The position numbers and the translations under genes are program-made. Source: CAWEBF01 sp963807235 (GTDB lineage Bacteria > Acidobacteriota > Vicinamibacteria > Vicinamibacterales > UBA2999). Taken from it: a stretch of DNA of 64,000 nucleotides. Location of the stretch: positions 170,547 through 234,546 of the forward strand of contig CAWEBF010000033.1 of NCBI GenBank assembly GCA_963807235.1, read 5' to 3'. The first letter of the stretch is position 1; each line of letters begins with the position of its first letter. Positions 37,450 to 47,754 of the stretch are shown here, in pieces. The notes beneath the pieces are model-generated. The model did no database searches, was not told the DNA's origin, and was given only the letters and a program-made list of their open reading frames with translations.

Positions 37450-38546
37450 AGCTCGAGCGCCAGCCAATCGGCCACGACCTTCGGGCTGCTGTTGCGCTCC
37501 AGCGCGGCCAGCGCCTCGTCCACGGCCATGAAACCGCGCTCGCTGCGCCTGGCATCGTAGCCGTGCGAGAGCACGCTGAGCTCGTCGGCCAGGTCGGCGT
37601 TGGCCGTGGCGGCCCCGGTGTCGATGCGCGACGCGATCATCGACAGATCGCGCAGGAGCGATGACATCGCCCGCAGGCACACGGCCAGCTGCGCGCGTTC
37701 GACTCCCGGCGCCAGCGTCTTGGAGGGCGTGAGGATTCTGGCCGCGTCTATCCGGCTTTCCGGCTTGGCGCCGCGGGCCAGGTGCCGGAGAACCTTCGCC
37801 GCCGTCTCGCGCGCCTCCACCACGTCCTCGGACTGCGTGGCCAGCGCCCCTCCCACGCTGCCGTCGGAGGCGACGGCCGCGGCCTGGGCGTCCGCCTGGG
37901 CGAACTTGTGGTCGCGCGTGAGCACGGTCACCACCTCGGCCACGGAGAGCGGCGCGAACCGCAGGCGCGGGCAGCGCGACAGCACCGTGGGCAGCAGCGC
38001 GTCCGGCATCGACGACACCAGCATGAACACCGAGGCCGACGGCGGCTCCTCCAGCGTCTTCAACAACGCGTTCTGGGCCTGCGGAACCATCGCGTCGGCT
38101 TCATCGATGATCACCACGCGCCGGCGCCCCTCGAAGGGCCGGTACCCTGCCTGGTCGATCACGTCGCGGATGGGCTCGATCTTGATCGAGCCACTGTCGC
38201 CGGGCTCGATCACGACGACGTCGGGATGCACGCCCCGCTCGATACGGCGGCACGACGCGCACACGCCGCAGGCATCGCGCTCCAGTTCGCTGGAGATTCC
38301 GCCCCGCGAAGCGGGGCCAAAAGACACTGCCCCTGGCGAGGCGGAGCCTACATGCTCGTCGGTCCGAAGCGGAGCCTCGCCAGGCTCCAGGCAGTTCAGC
38401 GCGGCCGCCGTGGCCATGGCCACACGCCGCTTGCCGACACCAGCCGGGCCGGCCAGGATGAGCGACGGCGGCAAGCTGTTCCGTGCCACGGCCCGCGCGA
38501 GCAGCGTTACCAGCCGTGTGTGGCCCACCACGTCCCGAAAGGGCAT
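37446..38546 (-). CDS. holB: DNA polymerase III subunit delta prime, with in-frame palindromic insert
   Basis: The 366-residue protein has a P-loop-like GPAGVGKRR, the zinc-binding set CGVCASC with an earlier Cys (LNC), VVIIDEADAM, NALLKTLEEPP and SRCPRL, all typical of the clamp-loader delta prime. Between LNC and CGVCASC, where relatives have a short loop, about 30 extra residues are encoded by the palindromic element R2. ATG 38546 is the start; a longer frame runs antisense to the next gene and was rejected. Confidence 0.92.
   Translation of the reverse strand: MPFRDVVGHTRLVTLLARAVARNSLPPSLILAGPAGVGKRRVAMATAAALNCLEPGEAPLRTDEHVGSASPGAVSFGPASRGGISSELERDACGVCASCRRIERGVHPDVVVIEPGDSGSIKIEPIRDVIDQAGYRPFEGRRRVVIIDEADAMVPQAQNALLKTLEEPPSASVFMLVSSMPDALLPTVLSRCPRLRFAPLSVAEVVTVLTRDHKFAQADAQAAAVASDGSVGGALATQSEDVVEARETAAKVLRHLARGAKPESRIDAARILTPSKTLAPGVERAQLAVCLRAMSSLLRDLSMIASRIDTGAATANADLADELSVLSHGYDARRSERGFMAVDEALAALERNSSPKVVADWLALEL
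38299..38390. repeat. Dispersed palindromic element, copy R2, inside holB
   Basis: The hairpin GCCCCGC-GAA-GCGGGGC (38301-38317), the word GACACTGC and the stem CCTGGCGAGGC (38332-38342) pairing with GCCTCGCCAGG (38374-38384), with CATGCTCGTCGGT in the loop, match copy R1. It is read through in frame on the minus strand without a stop. Confidence 0.85.
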
Positions 38547-38615
38547 CGGGTCAGGATACAACGCCGGACGGGCCCCATCTGACGAAAGGGGCGACGCGAC
38601 CCGATGGTGACGCGT

Positions 38616-38621
38616 TAGAAT
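38616..38621 (+). promoter_or_regulatory. TAGAAT -10-like box 9 bases before the BKACE gene
   Basis: TAGAAT is followed by 9 bases and ATG 38631. The following bases (TCG) match those after similar boxes at 39524 and 56055. A leaderless start is suggested. Confidence 0.5.
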
Positions 38622-38630
38622 CGTCGGTCG

Positions 38631-39485
38631 ATGCCGAAGAAGCACGCGCAGGCGCCGTGCATCATCGCTGTGGCCATCACGGGATCGGTGCCGCGCAAGG
38701 AACACAACCCGGCCGTCCCGATCACGCTCACCGAGCAGCTGGAGTCCACACAGGCCGCCTTCGAGGCCGGCGCCTCCCTGGTGCACGTGCACGTGCGCAA
38801 CGACGATCAGTCAACGACGTCGAACCCCGACAAGTTCGCGGCGTTCCAGGAGCGCATCCGCCCGCTGTGCCCCGGCATCATCGTCCAGTTCTCCACCGGC
38901 GGCCGGTCGGGCGTGGGCTCCGAGCGCGCGGGGATGCTGCACCTGCGCCCCGACATGGCCTCGCTGGCCACCGGCTCCTGCAACTTTCCGACGCGCGTCT
39001 ACGAGAACCCGCCCGACCTGATCGATCAGCTGGCAGCGGCGATGCGGGAGCACGACGTGAAGCCGGAGATCGAAGTGTTCGATCTGGCGATGCTCTACAA
39101 CGCGATCGACTACGTGCGCGTGGGCGCCATCAAGCCCCCGCTGCACGTGCAGTTCGTCCTCGGCGTCAAGCACGCGCTTCCCGCCGAGCGCGACATCCTG
39201 GCGTTCCAGGTGTCGAAGCTGCGCGAGTTGATGCCGGAGGCCACCTGGGTCGCAGCCGGTGTCGGTCGGCATCAGCTCGACGTGAACCGCTGGTGCCTGG
39301 AAATGGGCGGTCACTGCCGCACCGGCCTCGAAGACAACGTGCGCTGGGACAAGGAACGGTTGGCGACGTCGAACGCGGAGCTGGTGTCCCGCGTGGCGGC
39401 GCTGTGCAAGGACTACGGCCGGTCGGTCGCGACGCCGCAGGAGGCCAGGACGCTCCTGGGCCTCCGTGCGATGGCTCCGGCCTGA
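38631..39485 (+). CDS. 3-keto-5-aminohexanoate cleavage enzyme family protein (BKACE, DUF849)
   Basis: The 284-residue protein has AVAITGSVPRKEHNPAVPIT, VHVHVRNDD (zinc-binding His pair), PEIEVFDLAM and GGHCRTGLEDN, the BKACE blocks. These Zn enzymes condense a beta-keto acid with acetyl-CoA; substrates vary widely, and lysine fermentation is not implied here. The gene stands alone between divergent holB and phoD. Confidence 0.9.
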   Translation: MPKKHAQAPCIIAVAITGSVPRKEHNPAVPITLTEQLESTQAAFEAGASLVHVHVRNDDQSTTSNPDKFAAFQERIRPLCPGIIVQFSTGGRSGVGSERAGMLHLRPDMASLATGSCNFPTRVYENPPDLIDQLAAAMREHDVKPEIEVFDLAMLYNAIDYVRVGAIKPPLHVQFVLGVKHALPAERDILAFQVSKLRELMPEATWVAAGVGRHQLDVNRWCLEMGGHCRTGLEDNVRWDKERLATSNAELVSRVAALCKDYGRSVATPQEARTLLGLRAMAPA

Positions 39486-39523
39486 CGTCGCCCGGCCGTC
39501 ACCGGCCCACAACTGCGATCGGC

Positions 39524-39529
39524 CATAAT
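39524..39529 (+). promoter_or_regulatory. CATAAT -10-like box 9 bases before phoD
   Basis: CATAAT, then 9 bases starting CGACC, then ATG 39539. The spacing fits a leaderless transcript and repeats the pattern at 38616 and 56055. Confidence 0.5.
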
Positions 39530-39538
39530 CGACCGGCG

Positions 39539-41131
39539 ATGCCTCCTCTCACTCACTACGATCGAGTGTTGTCGGGGCTGTCCCGACGCGAGGTGCTGCG
39601 CCTGGGAGCGTGGATGGGCGCGGCCACGGTCGTGCAGCCCTTCGCGGCGGGAAGCGCCGGCGCCCAACAACTCTTCGCCGAGTATCCGTTCTCGCTCGGC
39701 GTCGCGTCCGGGGATCCACTGCCCGACGGCGTCGTGTTGTGGACCAGGCTGGCGCCGCGTCCGCTCGAAAACGGCGGCGGCATGCCGCCCGCTCCGCTGG
39801 ACGTGGCGTGGGAGGTGTCGCGCGATCGACTGTTCCGCACCATCGATGAGAAGGGCACGGCCACGGCGTATCCCGAGCTGGCCCACAGCATCCATGTTGA
39901 GGTGCAGGGACTCGAGCCCGCGCGCGAGTACTTCTACCGCTTCCGAGTCGGGCGGGAGATCAGCCAGGTCGGGCGCACCAGGACCGCGCCCGCGGCCGGC
40001 GCCGCCGTCGATCGCCTTCGCTTTGCCGTCTGCGGCTGCTCGAACTACGAAGACGGCTACTTCAGCGTCTACCGGCGCATCTCGGAGGGCGACTTCGACT
40101 TCGTGCTGCACACGGGGGATTACATCTACGAGTCTCGGCCTACCAACGGACGGCTGGACCGCAAGGTACGGCAGCATCTGGGAAACGAGCTCTTCAGCAT
40201 CACCGACTACCGTCTGCGCTACGCGCAGTACAAGACGGACGACGACCTGCGCGCGGCTCACCAGTCGGCGCCGTTCGTGATGAGCTGGGACGATCACGAA
40301 GTGGCCAACAACTACGCCGGCGACGCAGGCAACGACGATACGCCTCGCGAAGTGTTCCTGCTGCGCCGCGCGGCCGCGTTCCAGGCGTACTACGAGCACA
40401 TGCCCCTGCGGAGGGCCGCGTTTCCCGGCGGCAGCCGGATGCAGATCTATCGCCGACTGCAGTTCGGATCGCTGGCGGACCTGAGCGTGCTGGACACGCG
40501 TCAGTACCGTTCCGATCAGGCATGCGGCGACGGGGCCAGGACCGGCTGTTCGGATGCCATGGACGAGAAGCGCACGATGCTCGGCGACGGGCAGGAACGG
40601 TGGCTCTTCGACTACCTGGCGACGGCGCGCGCGCGATGGACCTTGATCGGCCAGCAGGTTTTTTCCTTCGCGCGCGACATGGCCAAGGCGGCGCCCGACG
40701 GCCGATACAACATGGACAAGTGGGATGGCTACGTGAGCGCCCGCAACCGGCTCTACGCGCGGGTGAAGGACGCGAAGCCGCCGAACCCGATCGTGATTTC
40801 CGGCGACGTGCACGCACACTTCGGCGCTGAATTGAAGATGGACTTCGCCGAGGCGCGGTCGGAAACGATCGCCGTGGAGATCACCAATTCGTCGATCAGC
40901 GCCAGCGGCGACGGCAGCGACGTGGCAGCGGACTGGGAGGCTATCCGCCCCGACAACCCGCATATCAAGTACCACGGCAATCGCCGCGGCTACATCGCGT
41001 GCACCCTCACACCCGATCAGATGCGGACCGAGTTCCGGTCGCTCGAGCGCGTGAGTCAACCCGACGCACCCGTAACAGCGTCGCCCGCGTTTGTCGTGGA
41101 AGCGGGCGTCTCGCGCCTTTCGCCGGCGTAG
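39539..41131 (+). CDS. phoD: Alkaline phosphatase D family protein, Tat-exported
   Basis: The N-terminus has a twin-arginine signal (LSRREVLRLG, then a hydrophobic stretch ending near AGAQQ). The mature part begins with a PhoD N-terminal Ig-like domain (FSLGVASGDPLPDGVVLWTR), followed by the metallophosphatase core with HTGDYIYE, WDDHEVANN, SVLDTRQYR and VISGDVHAH. PhoD enzymes hydrolyse phosphodi- and monoesters outside the cytoplasm using Ca2+ and Fe3+. At 530 residues the length is normal. Confidence 0.93.
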   Translation: MPPLTHYDRVLSGLSRREVLRLGAWMGAATVVQPFAAGSAGAQQLFAEYPFSLGVASGDPLPDGVVLWTRLAPRPLENGGGMPPAPLDVAWEVSRDRLFRTIDEKGTATAYPELAHSIHVEVQGLEPAREYFYRFRVGREISQVGRTRTAPAAGAAVDRLRFAVCGCSNYEDGYFSVYRRISEGDFDFVLHTGDYIYESRPTNGRLDRKVRQHLGNELFSITDYRLRYAQYKTDDDLRAAHQSAPFVMSWDDHEVANNYAGDAGNDDTPREVFLLRRAAAFQAYYEHMPLRRAAFPGGSRMQIYRRLQFGSLADLSVLDTRQYRSDQACGDGARTGCSDAMDEKRTMLGDGQERWLFDYLATARARWTLIGQQVFSFARDMAKAAPDGRYNMDKWDGYVSARNRLYARVKDAKPPNPIVISGDVHAHFGAELKMDFAEARSETIAVEITNSSISASGDGSDVAADWEAIRPDNPHIKYHGNRRGYIACTLTPDQMRTEFRSLERVSQPDAPVTASPAFVVEAGVSRLSPA

Positions 41132-41213
41132 GCTCCCGGCTTCCGGCTCCGGCTTCGGCTCCGGCTTCCCGGCTTCCGGCTTCCCGGCTTCCGGCTTCCC
41201 GGCTTCCGGCTAC
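41132..41213. repeat. GGCTTCC-type tandem repeat array
   Basis: The array directly follows the phoD stop. Irregular GGCTCC/GGCTTC units give way to a 15-base period made of GGCTTCCC plus GGCTTCC. It is intergenic and unlikely to code. It resembles the arrays at 1018 in composition. Confidence 0.8.
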
Positions 41214-41257
41214 GGGCGGGTCTTGCCGAACCGTCACACAACTGAAACACTGTTGTC

Positions 41258-42931
41258 ATGAGCACTCGCGACATCCGCCGGCACGTGTTCGGAGGCGTTC
41301 TGCTTGTGGCCGTTGTGGCCACGGCATCGATGGTGGCGGGCCAGGCCTCGCGTCCGACGGGCTGGACCGAGGCCAGCCACGGCGCCAAGGGCGCGCCGAA
41401 CTACGCGCTGCTGTTCGCCATGGACAAGGTGCACGAGCTGCGCATCGCGATCCCGGCGGACCAGTTCAAGAAGATGCAGGAGGACGTGGCCACCGTCGGT
41501 CCGCCGATGCCGCCGGGGATGGGCCCCGGAGGACCGGGCCGCGGCGGGTTCGATCCGCAGCAGATGCAGGCCCTGATGGAAGCCGCGGCCAAGGCATGCG
41601 AGGGCAAGGCCCCCGAGGCGTCGTGCAGCGCGGGCCCGGCCACCGGCAACTGCATCGGAATGTTCGGTGGGCCCATGCTGATGTGCGTCCCGCCGGAGAT
41701 GGCCAAAATGATGCGCGGCGGCGCGTTGTCGCTCACGACGCGCGATCCCATGTACGTGCCGGTGACCGTGAGCTACAACGGCGGCACCTGGACCAACGTG
41801 GCCATGCGCTACAAGGGCAACTCGTCGCTGACGACCGCCATCGCCACCAGCAACGGCAAGGTCCCGTTCCGGCTCGACTTCAACCGCTTCGCCAAGGCCG
41901 ACCCCCGCACGGCCGGTCAGCGCTTCCATGGCTTCGAGGAGATGACGTTCTCGTCGAACTTCGCCGACGACTCCCAGCTGCGCGAAGCGCTCGGCAACGA
42001 GATCTTCCGCGACCGCGGTGTGCCGGCGCCGCGATCCGCGTTCTACCGCATCTACGTGGACGCGGGTACGGGGCCCGTGTACTGGGGCCTCTACACGATG
42101 GTCGAGGATCCGGGCGACGGTGCGATGCTGGATTCACAGCTCGGCGGCCGCAGGGCCAACCTGTACAAACCGGACGGCCCCGGCGCCGATTGGACCAGAT
42201 TCGACAAGGAAGGGTTCAGCAAGAAAACGAACGAGGACGAAGCCAACTTCGCCGACGTGGAAGCGGCCATCGCGGCCGTGCAGGCCCCGCGCGACAACCC
42301 CGCGGAGTGGCGCGTGAAGCTCGAAACGGTATTCGACGTGGACCACTTCCTGCGGTGGCTGGCAGTCAACACCGCTATCGACAACTGGGACACGTACGGC
42401 GCGATGGCCCACAACTACTACCTGTACGGCGACCCGAGGCAGAAGGGCCGGCTGCAGTGGATCCCGTGGGACAACAACATGGCGTTCGGGATCAACCCGA
42501 TGGCCGGACCGCCGGGACGTATCACCGGCCCGGGGCGCGGGCTCCCGCCGCCCCCAGGGGGCGCTCCTGGTGGCGGTCCGCCGCCCTTCATGGCTTCGAT
42601 GATGGGAAACCCCGATTTGCTGCACCGCAACGCCGGCGATCGATGGCCCCTTCTTCAGAAGCTGATGGCCGACCAGGTCTACGCCGCCCGCTACCGGACG
42701 TATCTGACGCAGTCGCTGCAGGGCGCGTTCGAGTTCGAGACGTTCGCGCGCCGCGCGCGCCAGCTGCACGCGATGGTGGCGCCTCACATCGTGGGACCGC
42801 AGGGCGAGCAGCCGTCGCACACCACCATCAGCTCGGCGGAGGGGTTCACGCAAGCGATCGAGGGCCCAGGCGGTCTTCTGGACCTCGTCCGCAAGCGTCA
42901 GGCAAACATTCGCGAGGCCCTGGCCAAATAG
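41258..42931 (+). CDS. CotH kinase-like family protein, exported
   Basis: This 557-residue protein has an N-terminal signal (VLLVAVVATASMVAGQ). It carries the CotH-type blocks PVTVSYNGGTWTNVAMRYKG, PFRLDFNRF, YRIYVDAG-PVYWGLYTMVED, NLYKPDG, and an IDNWDTYGAMAHNYYLY region with WIPWDNNM that supplies the metal-binding Asp. CotH relatives are atypical protein kinases. Two Pro/Gly/Met-rich stretches (near 85-100 and 425-450) are low-complexity inserts. The substrate is unknown. Confidence 0.82.
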   Translation: MSTRDIRRHVFGGVLLVAVVATASMVAGQASRPTGWTEASHGAKGAPNYALLFAMDKVHELRIAIPADQFKKMQEDVATVGPPMPPGMGPGGPGRGGFDPQQMQALMEAAAKACEGKAPEASCSAGPATGNCIGMFGGPMLMCVPPEMAKMMRGGALSLTTRDPMYVPVTVSYNGGTWTNVAMRYKGNSSLTTAIATSNGKVPFRLDFNRFAKADPRTAGQRFHGFEEMTFSSNFADDSQLREALGNEIFRDRGVPAPRSAFYRIYVDAGTGPVYWGLYTMVEDPGDGAMLDSQLGGRRANLYKPDGPGADWTRFDKEGFSKKTNEDEANFADVEAAIAAVQAPRDNPAEWRVKLETVFDVDHFLRWLAVNTAIDNWDTYGAMAHNYYLYGDPRQKGRLQWIPWDNNMAFGINPMAGPPGRITGPGRGLPPPPGGAPGGGPPPFMASMMGNPDLLHRNAGDRWPLLQKLMADQVYAARYRTYLTQSLQGAFEFETFARRARQLHAMVAPHIVGPQGEQPSHTTISSAEGFTQAIEGPGGLLDLVRKRQANIREALAK

Positions 42932-43093
42932 GCTAGCGAGGCTCCGCCTCAGACCATCGAGGCTCCGCCTCGCTAGGGCAGTGTCTGATTGCCCCGCCTC
43001 CGGCGGGGCGTAGAAAACTTGACTTGTTGCATGCGCTTCAAGAGGTCAAGTTTTCTAGTGCACTGTCGGATTGCCCGTACCTCGTGCGGGCTT
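42931..43093. repeat. Dispersed palindromic element, copy R3 (inverted) plus a partial copy
   Basis: Positions 42931-43023 are the reverse complement of R1 with few differences: stem GGCTAGCGAGGC with its mate, GCAGTGTCTGATTG, the GCCCCGCC/GGCGGGGC hairpin, then TAGAAAACTTGAC. A matching GTCAAGTTTTCTA at 43045-43057 makes an outer inverted arm. From 43058 a second degraded half-copy (CACTGTCGGATTGCCC) reaches into the last codons of the ankyrin gene. Confidence 0.8.
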
Positions 43094-43808
43094 GGCGCCC
43101 CGGCTTTCCAGCCAGCCCACTAGCGCCGTGGCGCCGGATTCGCGCGCCACGTCGAGCGGCCGCTTGCGGTCGTAGCCGATCCAGTTCAAGTTCGCGCCGC
43201 GATCGAGGAAGAACCCGGCCGTCTCGCGCTGCCCGCCGCGGCAGGCGTGCCAGAACGCGCTCGTGATCTGATCGGCCGGCGGCGGTGCGCTGGTGTAGAG
43301 CTGCTCGCACGCGATCCAGCAGACCGAGCGCGCCCGCCTGCCAGATGGTGGTCTGCGCCCCTCGCTCCATGAGCCGGCGTGCGGCGTTCCATTGAGCAAA
43401 GATGACGGCATCCGACATCGCAGTGCCGCCGGTGAACACCGCGCCGGTGGCTTCGATGTCGGCGCCGCTGTCGAGCAGCGCGTCCAACACCGCGACATCG
43501 TCGCTGCTGGCGGCCCAATGCAACGGCGTTTCCCGAGGGCGCGTGGGATCGGTTGGAATCACGGCCGCGTTGACGTCCGCGCCGGCGGCCACCAGGGCGG
43601 CAACCGTCGCGGCGCCGTTGGGAAAGTGTCCAGGCCAGTCAGCGGCCACGTGCAGGAGCGTCCTCGAGAATCCGTCGCCGCCGACGATCCGAGCGACGGC
43701 CACCTCGGAATCCGCGGCCAGCAGCCGCTTCAGGCGCGCGACATCACCTGTCTTGATGGCCGACATGAGCTCGAGCGCGACGGGATCGGTATCGGGAATG
43801 GTCCGCAT
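43055..43808 (-). CDS. Ankyrin-repeat protein (one frameshift)
   Basis: Two clear ankyrin units (TLLHVAADWPGH with VAALVAAGADVNAA; TPLHWAASSDDVAVLDALLDSGADIEA) are followed by degenerate ones. The frame breaks near 43308, and the last units (SAFWHACRGGQRETAGFFLD, PLDVARESGATALVGWLE) run in another frame to TAG at 43055. The final residues and the stop codon fall within the palindromic element. A protein-binding scaffold role is likely; the partner is unknown. Confidence 0.75.
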
Positions 43809-43813
43809 TCGCC

Positions 43814-44587
43814 CTACTGGCAGGCAGCTGCTTGCGACGTGACGGTGCTGACGTTCATTCCCTTCGCGCCGCCCTCGCCTTCGAGCCGTCCGGTGGCAAT
43901 CACGCGGTGGTTCTCCAGCTTGTCCAGCGACGTCAGGAGGAAGAGCAGCGGGAACTCGCGGTCTCCGAGCGGCGCGGACGCCGTGAGCGGCGTCTCGAGG
44001 GGACCGGATCGCACGGGCTTGCTGCCGCGCGTCACTTTCCAGGCACGCGGGCCGACCCGCGTCAGGCAGCCGACGACCTGCGCGGATGCCGAGTGAGGCA
44101 GCTCACCTGGTCCACTCTGGGCCAGGATGGCCACGCCGACCGCGTTTTCCGGCGTCAGCTCCGTCGAACCAGCCGGAAAGCCGTTGTTCTGCAGCACCAG
44201 CGCGACGATATCGATATACGTCCCGCGCGCCAGCGTGCCCGCCAGGGATCCGTCCTCCGACATCGGCATGCTGGTGCTCATCTGCCTGAACAGCCGATCG
44301 ACAGTGGACTCCTTCCAGCTCAGGTTGAACCGATCGCCTTTCAGCGGCACGGCCTCGGCACCTTCGAGGCTGGCACCGTGACATTCGGCGCAATGCTGCT
44401 GGTAGGCCGAGCGGCCACGGCCCGCCTGCGCCTCCGTGTAGACGCCGTTCCACACGGTCCTGGAGGGCGCGGGAGCCTGCGCGGTCACGAGCAGCGGCGC
44501 CACGGCCGCCGCAACCCCCAACATCCCAGCCAGCGCGGCCACACGGCCCACGACACTCACGCGAAGCAGTCCCGGTTTCGCCCTCAC
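43814..44587 (-). CDS. Exported cytochrome c-like protein
   Basis: The 257-residue protein has an N-terminal signal (RVAALAGMLGVAAAVAPLLVTA) and one haem c site, CAECH, in a short cytochrome c domain (about 55-150) with a possible Met ligand at MSTSMPMSED. The C-terminal hundred residues are a separate, unassigned domain (VVGCLTRVGPRAWKVTRG). The GTG start at 44587 overlaps the upstream stop by 4 bases. Confidence 0.75.
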   Translation of the reverse strand: MRAKPGLLRVSVVGRVAALAGMLGVAAAVAPLLVTAQAPAPSRTVWNGVYTEAQAGRGRSAYQQHCAECHGASLEGAEAVPLKGDRFNLSWKESTVDRLFRQMSTSMPMSEDGSLAGTLARGTYIDIVALVLQNNGFPAGSTELTPENAVGVAILAQSGPGELPHSASAQVVGCLTRVGPRAWKVTRGSKPVRSGPLETPLTASAPLGDREFPLLFLLTSLDKLENHRVIATGRLEGEGGAKGMNVSTVTSQAAACQ

Positions 44588-45231
44588 TGTCTTCTCCCCG
44601 ACCCCACGTGGCGTTGAATCCAGTCGCGCAGCGGCGCCACGTCCCCGCATGCCCGCTGCACCTGCTGCACCGTCCTGGCTGTCCCGAGCTCCGACGGCTT
44701 GAACATTTTACCTGCGTGGATATCCTTCATGCGCAGGAGGTCCAGGCGCGGATGGTCCGCGCTGAATCCGCGCGGGGCCGACGCCACCGACTCGTGGGTC
44801 CCCACGGTGTAGCCCTTGCGCCGCAGCGCCGTCACAAGCGTCGCCAGCTTGCGCCCCGAGGCGTCCGCGGCGACGGCTTCCCGGAATCGCCGCAGCGTGG
44901 GCGGCTCCGGCATGTAGAGTCCCGTCCCCACATACAGTCCGTCGGCCGAGAGCGACAGGTAACAGCCGCGAACTCCAGTGGCGACGCGCGTGTGGTACGG
45001 CGACTTGTCCCTGGCGAATCGCATGTCCCGATTGATGCGCGTCAGGCGATCGGCGCCAAGCGGAGGGTCCAGCGCGACCGTGAGCGCCTTCAGCGCGTCC
45101 CGGCACGAGCGCTCGTAGACGTCCTTGTGCGCGTGGAACCACTCGCGGTTGTTGTTCTTCGCGAGGCCGCCAAAGAATTTGAACGCGTCCTTGGAAAAAC
45201 CCGTGAAGCCGTGGACCGCCGCCTTGCTCAT
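44584..45231 (-). CDS. TIGR02453/DUF2461 family protein
   Basis: This 215-residue protein has the family opening GFSKDAFKFFGGLAKNNNREWF, then DKSPYHTRVA and GCYLSLSADGLYVGTGLYMP. The family is widespread and its function is unknown. The ATG start at 45231 overlaps the upstream stop by 4 bases. Confidence 0.88.
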   Translation of the reverse strand: MSKAAVHGFTGFSKDAFKFFGGLAKNNNREWFHAHKDVYERSCRDALKALTVALDPPLGADRLTRINRDMRFARDKSPYHTRVATGVRGCYLSLSADGLYVGTGLYMPEPPTLRRFREAVAADASGRKLATLVTALRRKGYTVGTHESVASAPRGFSADHPRLDLLRMKDIHAGKMFKPSELGTARTVQQVQRACGDVAPLRDWIQRHVGSGRRQ

Positions 45232-45896
45232 CGAGGGGATTGTATGCGGACGCGAAGACGATCCTCCAGATCGTCCAGCCGGATGTCGCGCACCTCCAGG
45301 TGCTCCGGGATCTCCAGTTCGTGCTTGACGGCAAACGGAATCGTTCGCGCGGGCGCGGCCTTGGGTCCGCGTTTCTCGATCAGCATGTCCGCGGCGCGGC
45401 CGGCCTCGTCGAGGACATAGACCAGCGAGAAATCGAGACTGGGGAAACGTGCCGCCTCGTAGAACTCCTGGCCCGAGATGAACACGACACGCGCTTCGTC
45501 GAGTGCGAAGGCGTAGCACGCGCCTTCGTCTTCGAACTCTTCCAGCTCGACGAATGCGCTGGCGCGAATGTCGCAGACGTCGGCTTCGGCCCGGCGCAGC
45601 GCCGACTCGAGGCCCTGAATCCACTGCTGTTGGCTGGAAGCGTCCTTTCGCAGGTCACGCAGGACCCAAAACGTAATTCCGGCGCCCACGACGAGCCAGA
45701 AACCCGTGATCACGAGCCACGGTGCGTCGGACGCCAGCAGCGTCAGGAGCCATAGCACTCCGATGATGACCGCACTCGCCACGGGCGCGCGTTTCGACGC
45801 CTGGCGGCGCCGAGATTCGGAGGCGTGGAGCTTGGCCCGGATGGCCCGGCGCTCGGACTCAGTCAGCGGGCGCCGAGATGCACCCAAAGCGGTCAA
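45228..45896 (-). CDS. Two-helix membrane protein of unknown function
   Basis: The 222-residue protein has a basic N-terminus, two adjacent transmembrane helices (about 40-80: VIIGVLWLLTLLA and VITGFWLVVGAGITFWVL) and a cytoplasmic domain with an acidic segment (FVELEEFEDEGACYAFALD). I do not recognise the family. It overlaps the genes on both sides by 4 bases, so a four-gene operon with the cupin, the TIGR02453 protein and the cytochrome is likely. Confidence 0.7.
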   Translation of the reverse strand: MTALGASRRPLTESERRAIRAKLHASESRRRQASKRAPVASAVIIGVLWLLTLLASDAPWLVITGFWLVVGAGITFWVLRDLRKDASSQQQWIQGLESALRRAEADVCDIRASAFVELEEFEDEGACYAFALDEARVVFISGQEFYEAARFPSLDFSLVYVLDEAGRAADMLIEKRGPKAAPARTIPFAVKHELEIPEHLEVRDIRLDDLEDRLRVRIQSPR

Positions 45897-46216
45897 TGGC
45901 GATCGCCTTTCAGGCGTACGGCGTCCAGGCTGACCACGGGCTCCTCGCCGACCACGGCGGCGGTGTGGTGCACGCCCGCCGGCACTTCAACCCAGTCACC
46001 GGGCCCAAGGATGGCGAAGTGTCCTGCCACCACCATGCGAAAGCGTCCGGACACTACAGCGTCGATCTTGTCCGTCTTGTGCGTGTGTTCGGGGAACGAC
46101 GTCCCAGGCGGATAAACGTAGCGGGCAACCAGATAGCCGGCCGACTCCAGCTTGCGGCGCAGCGCTGCTTCGGAGAAAGTGCCGTCGAGGTCGTCGTTCC
46201 AGTGCCGAACGCGCAT
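45893..46216 (-). CDS. Small cupin-domain protein
   Basis: The 107-residue protein is a single cupin barrel: PGTSFPEHTHKTDKIDAVVSG gives the first metal-binding motif (His pair and Glu/Asp) and PGDWVEVPAGVHHTAAV the second. The ligand is unknown. Confidence 0.85.
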   Translation of the reverse strand: MRVRHWNDDLDGTFSEAALRRKLESAGYLVARYVYPPGTSFPEHTHKTDKIDAVVSGRFRMVVAGHFAILGPGDWVEVPAGVHHTAAVVGEEPVVSLDAVRLKGDRH

Positions 46217-46236
46217 GCGCCGGTCGCAACGCGACG

Positions 46237-47750
<1,514 letters not shown>

Positions 47751-47754
<4 letters not shown>

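Noticed and set aside
39413..41059. Minus-strand frame of 548 codons opposite phoD
   Set aside because: It is a mirror frame; the plus strand has a Tat signal and all PhoD metal ligands.
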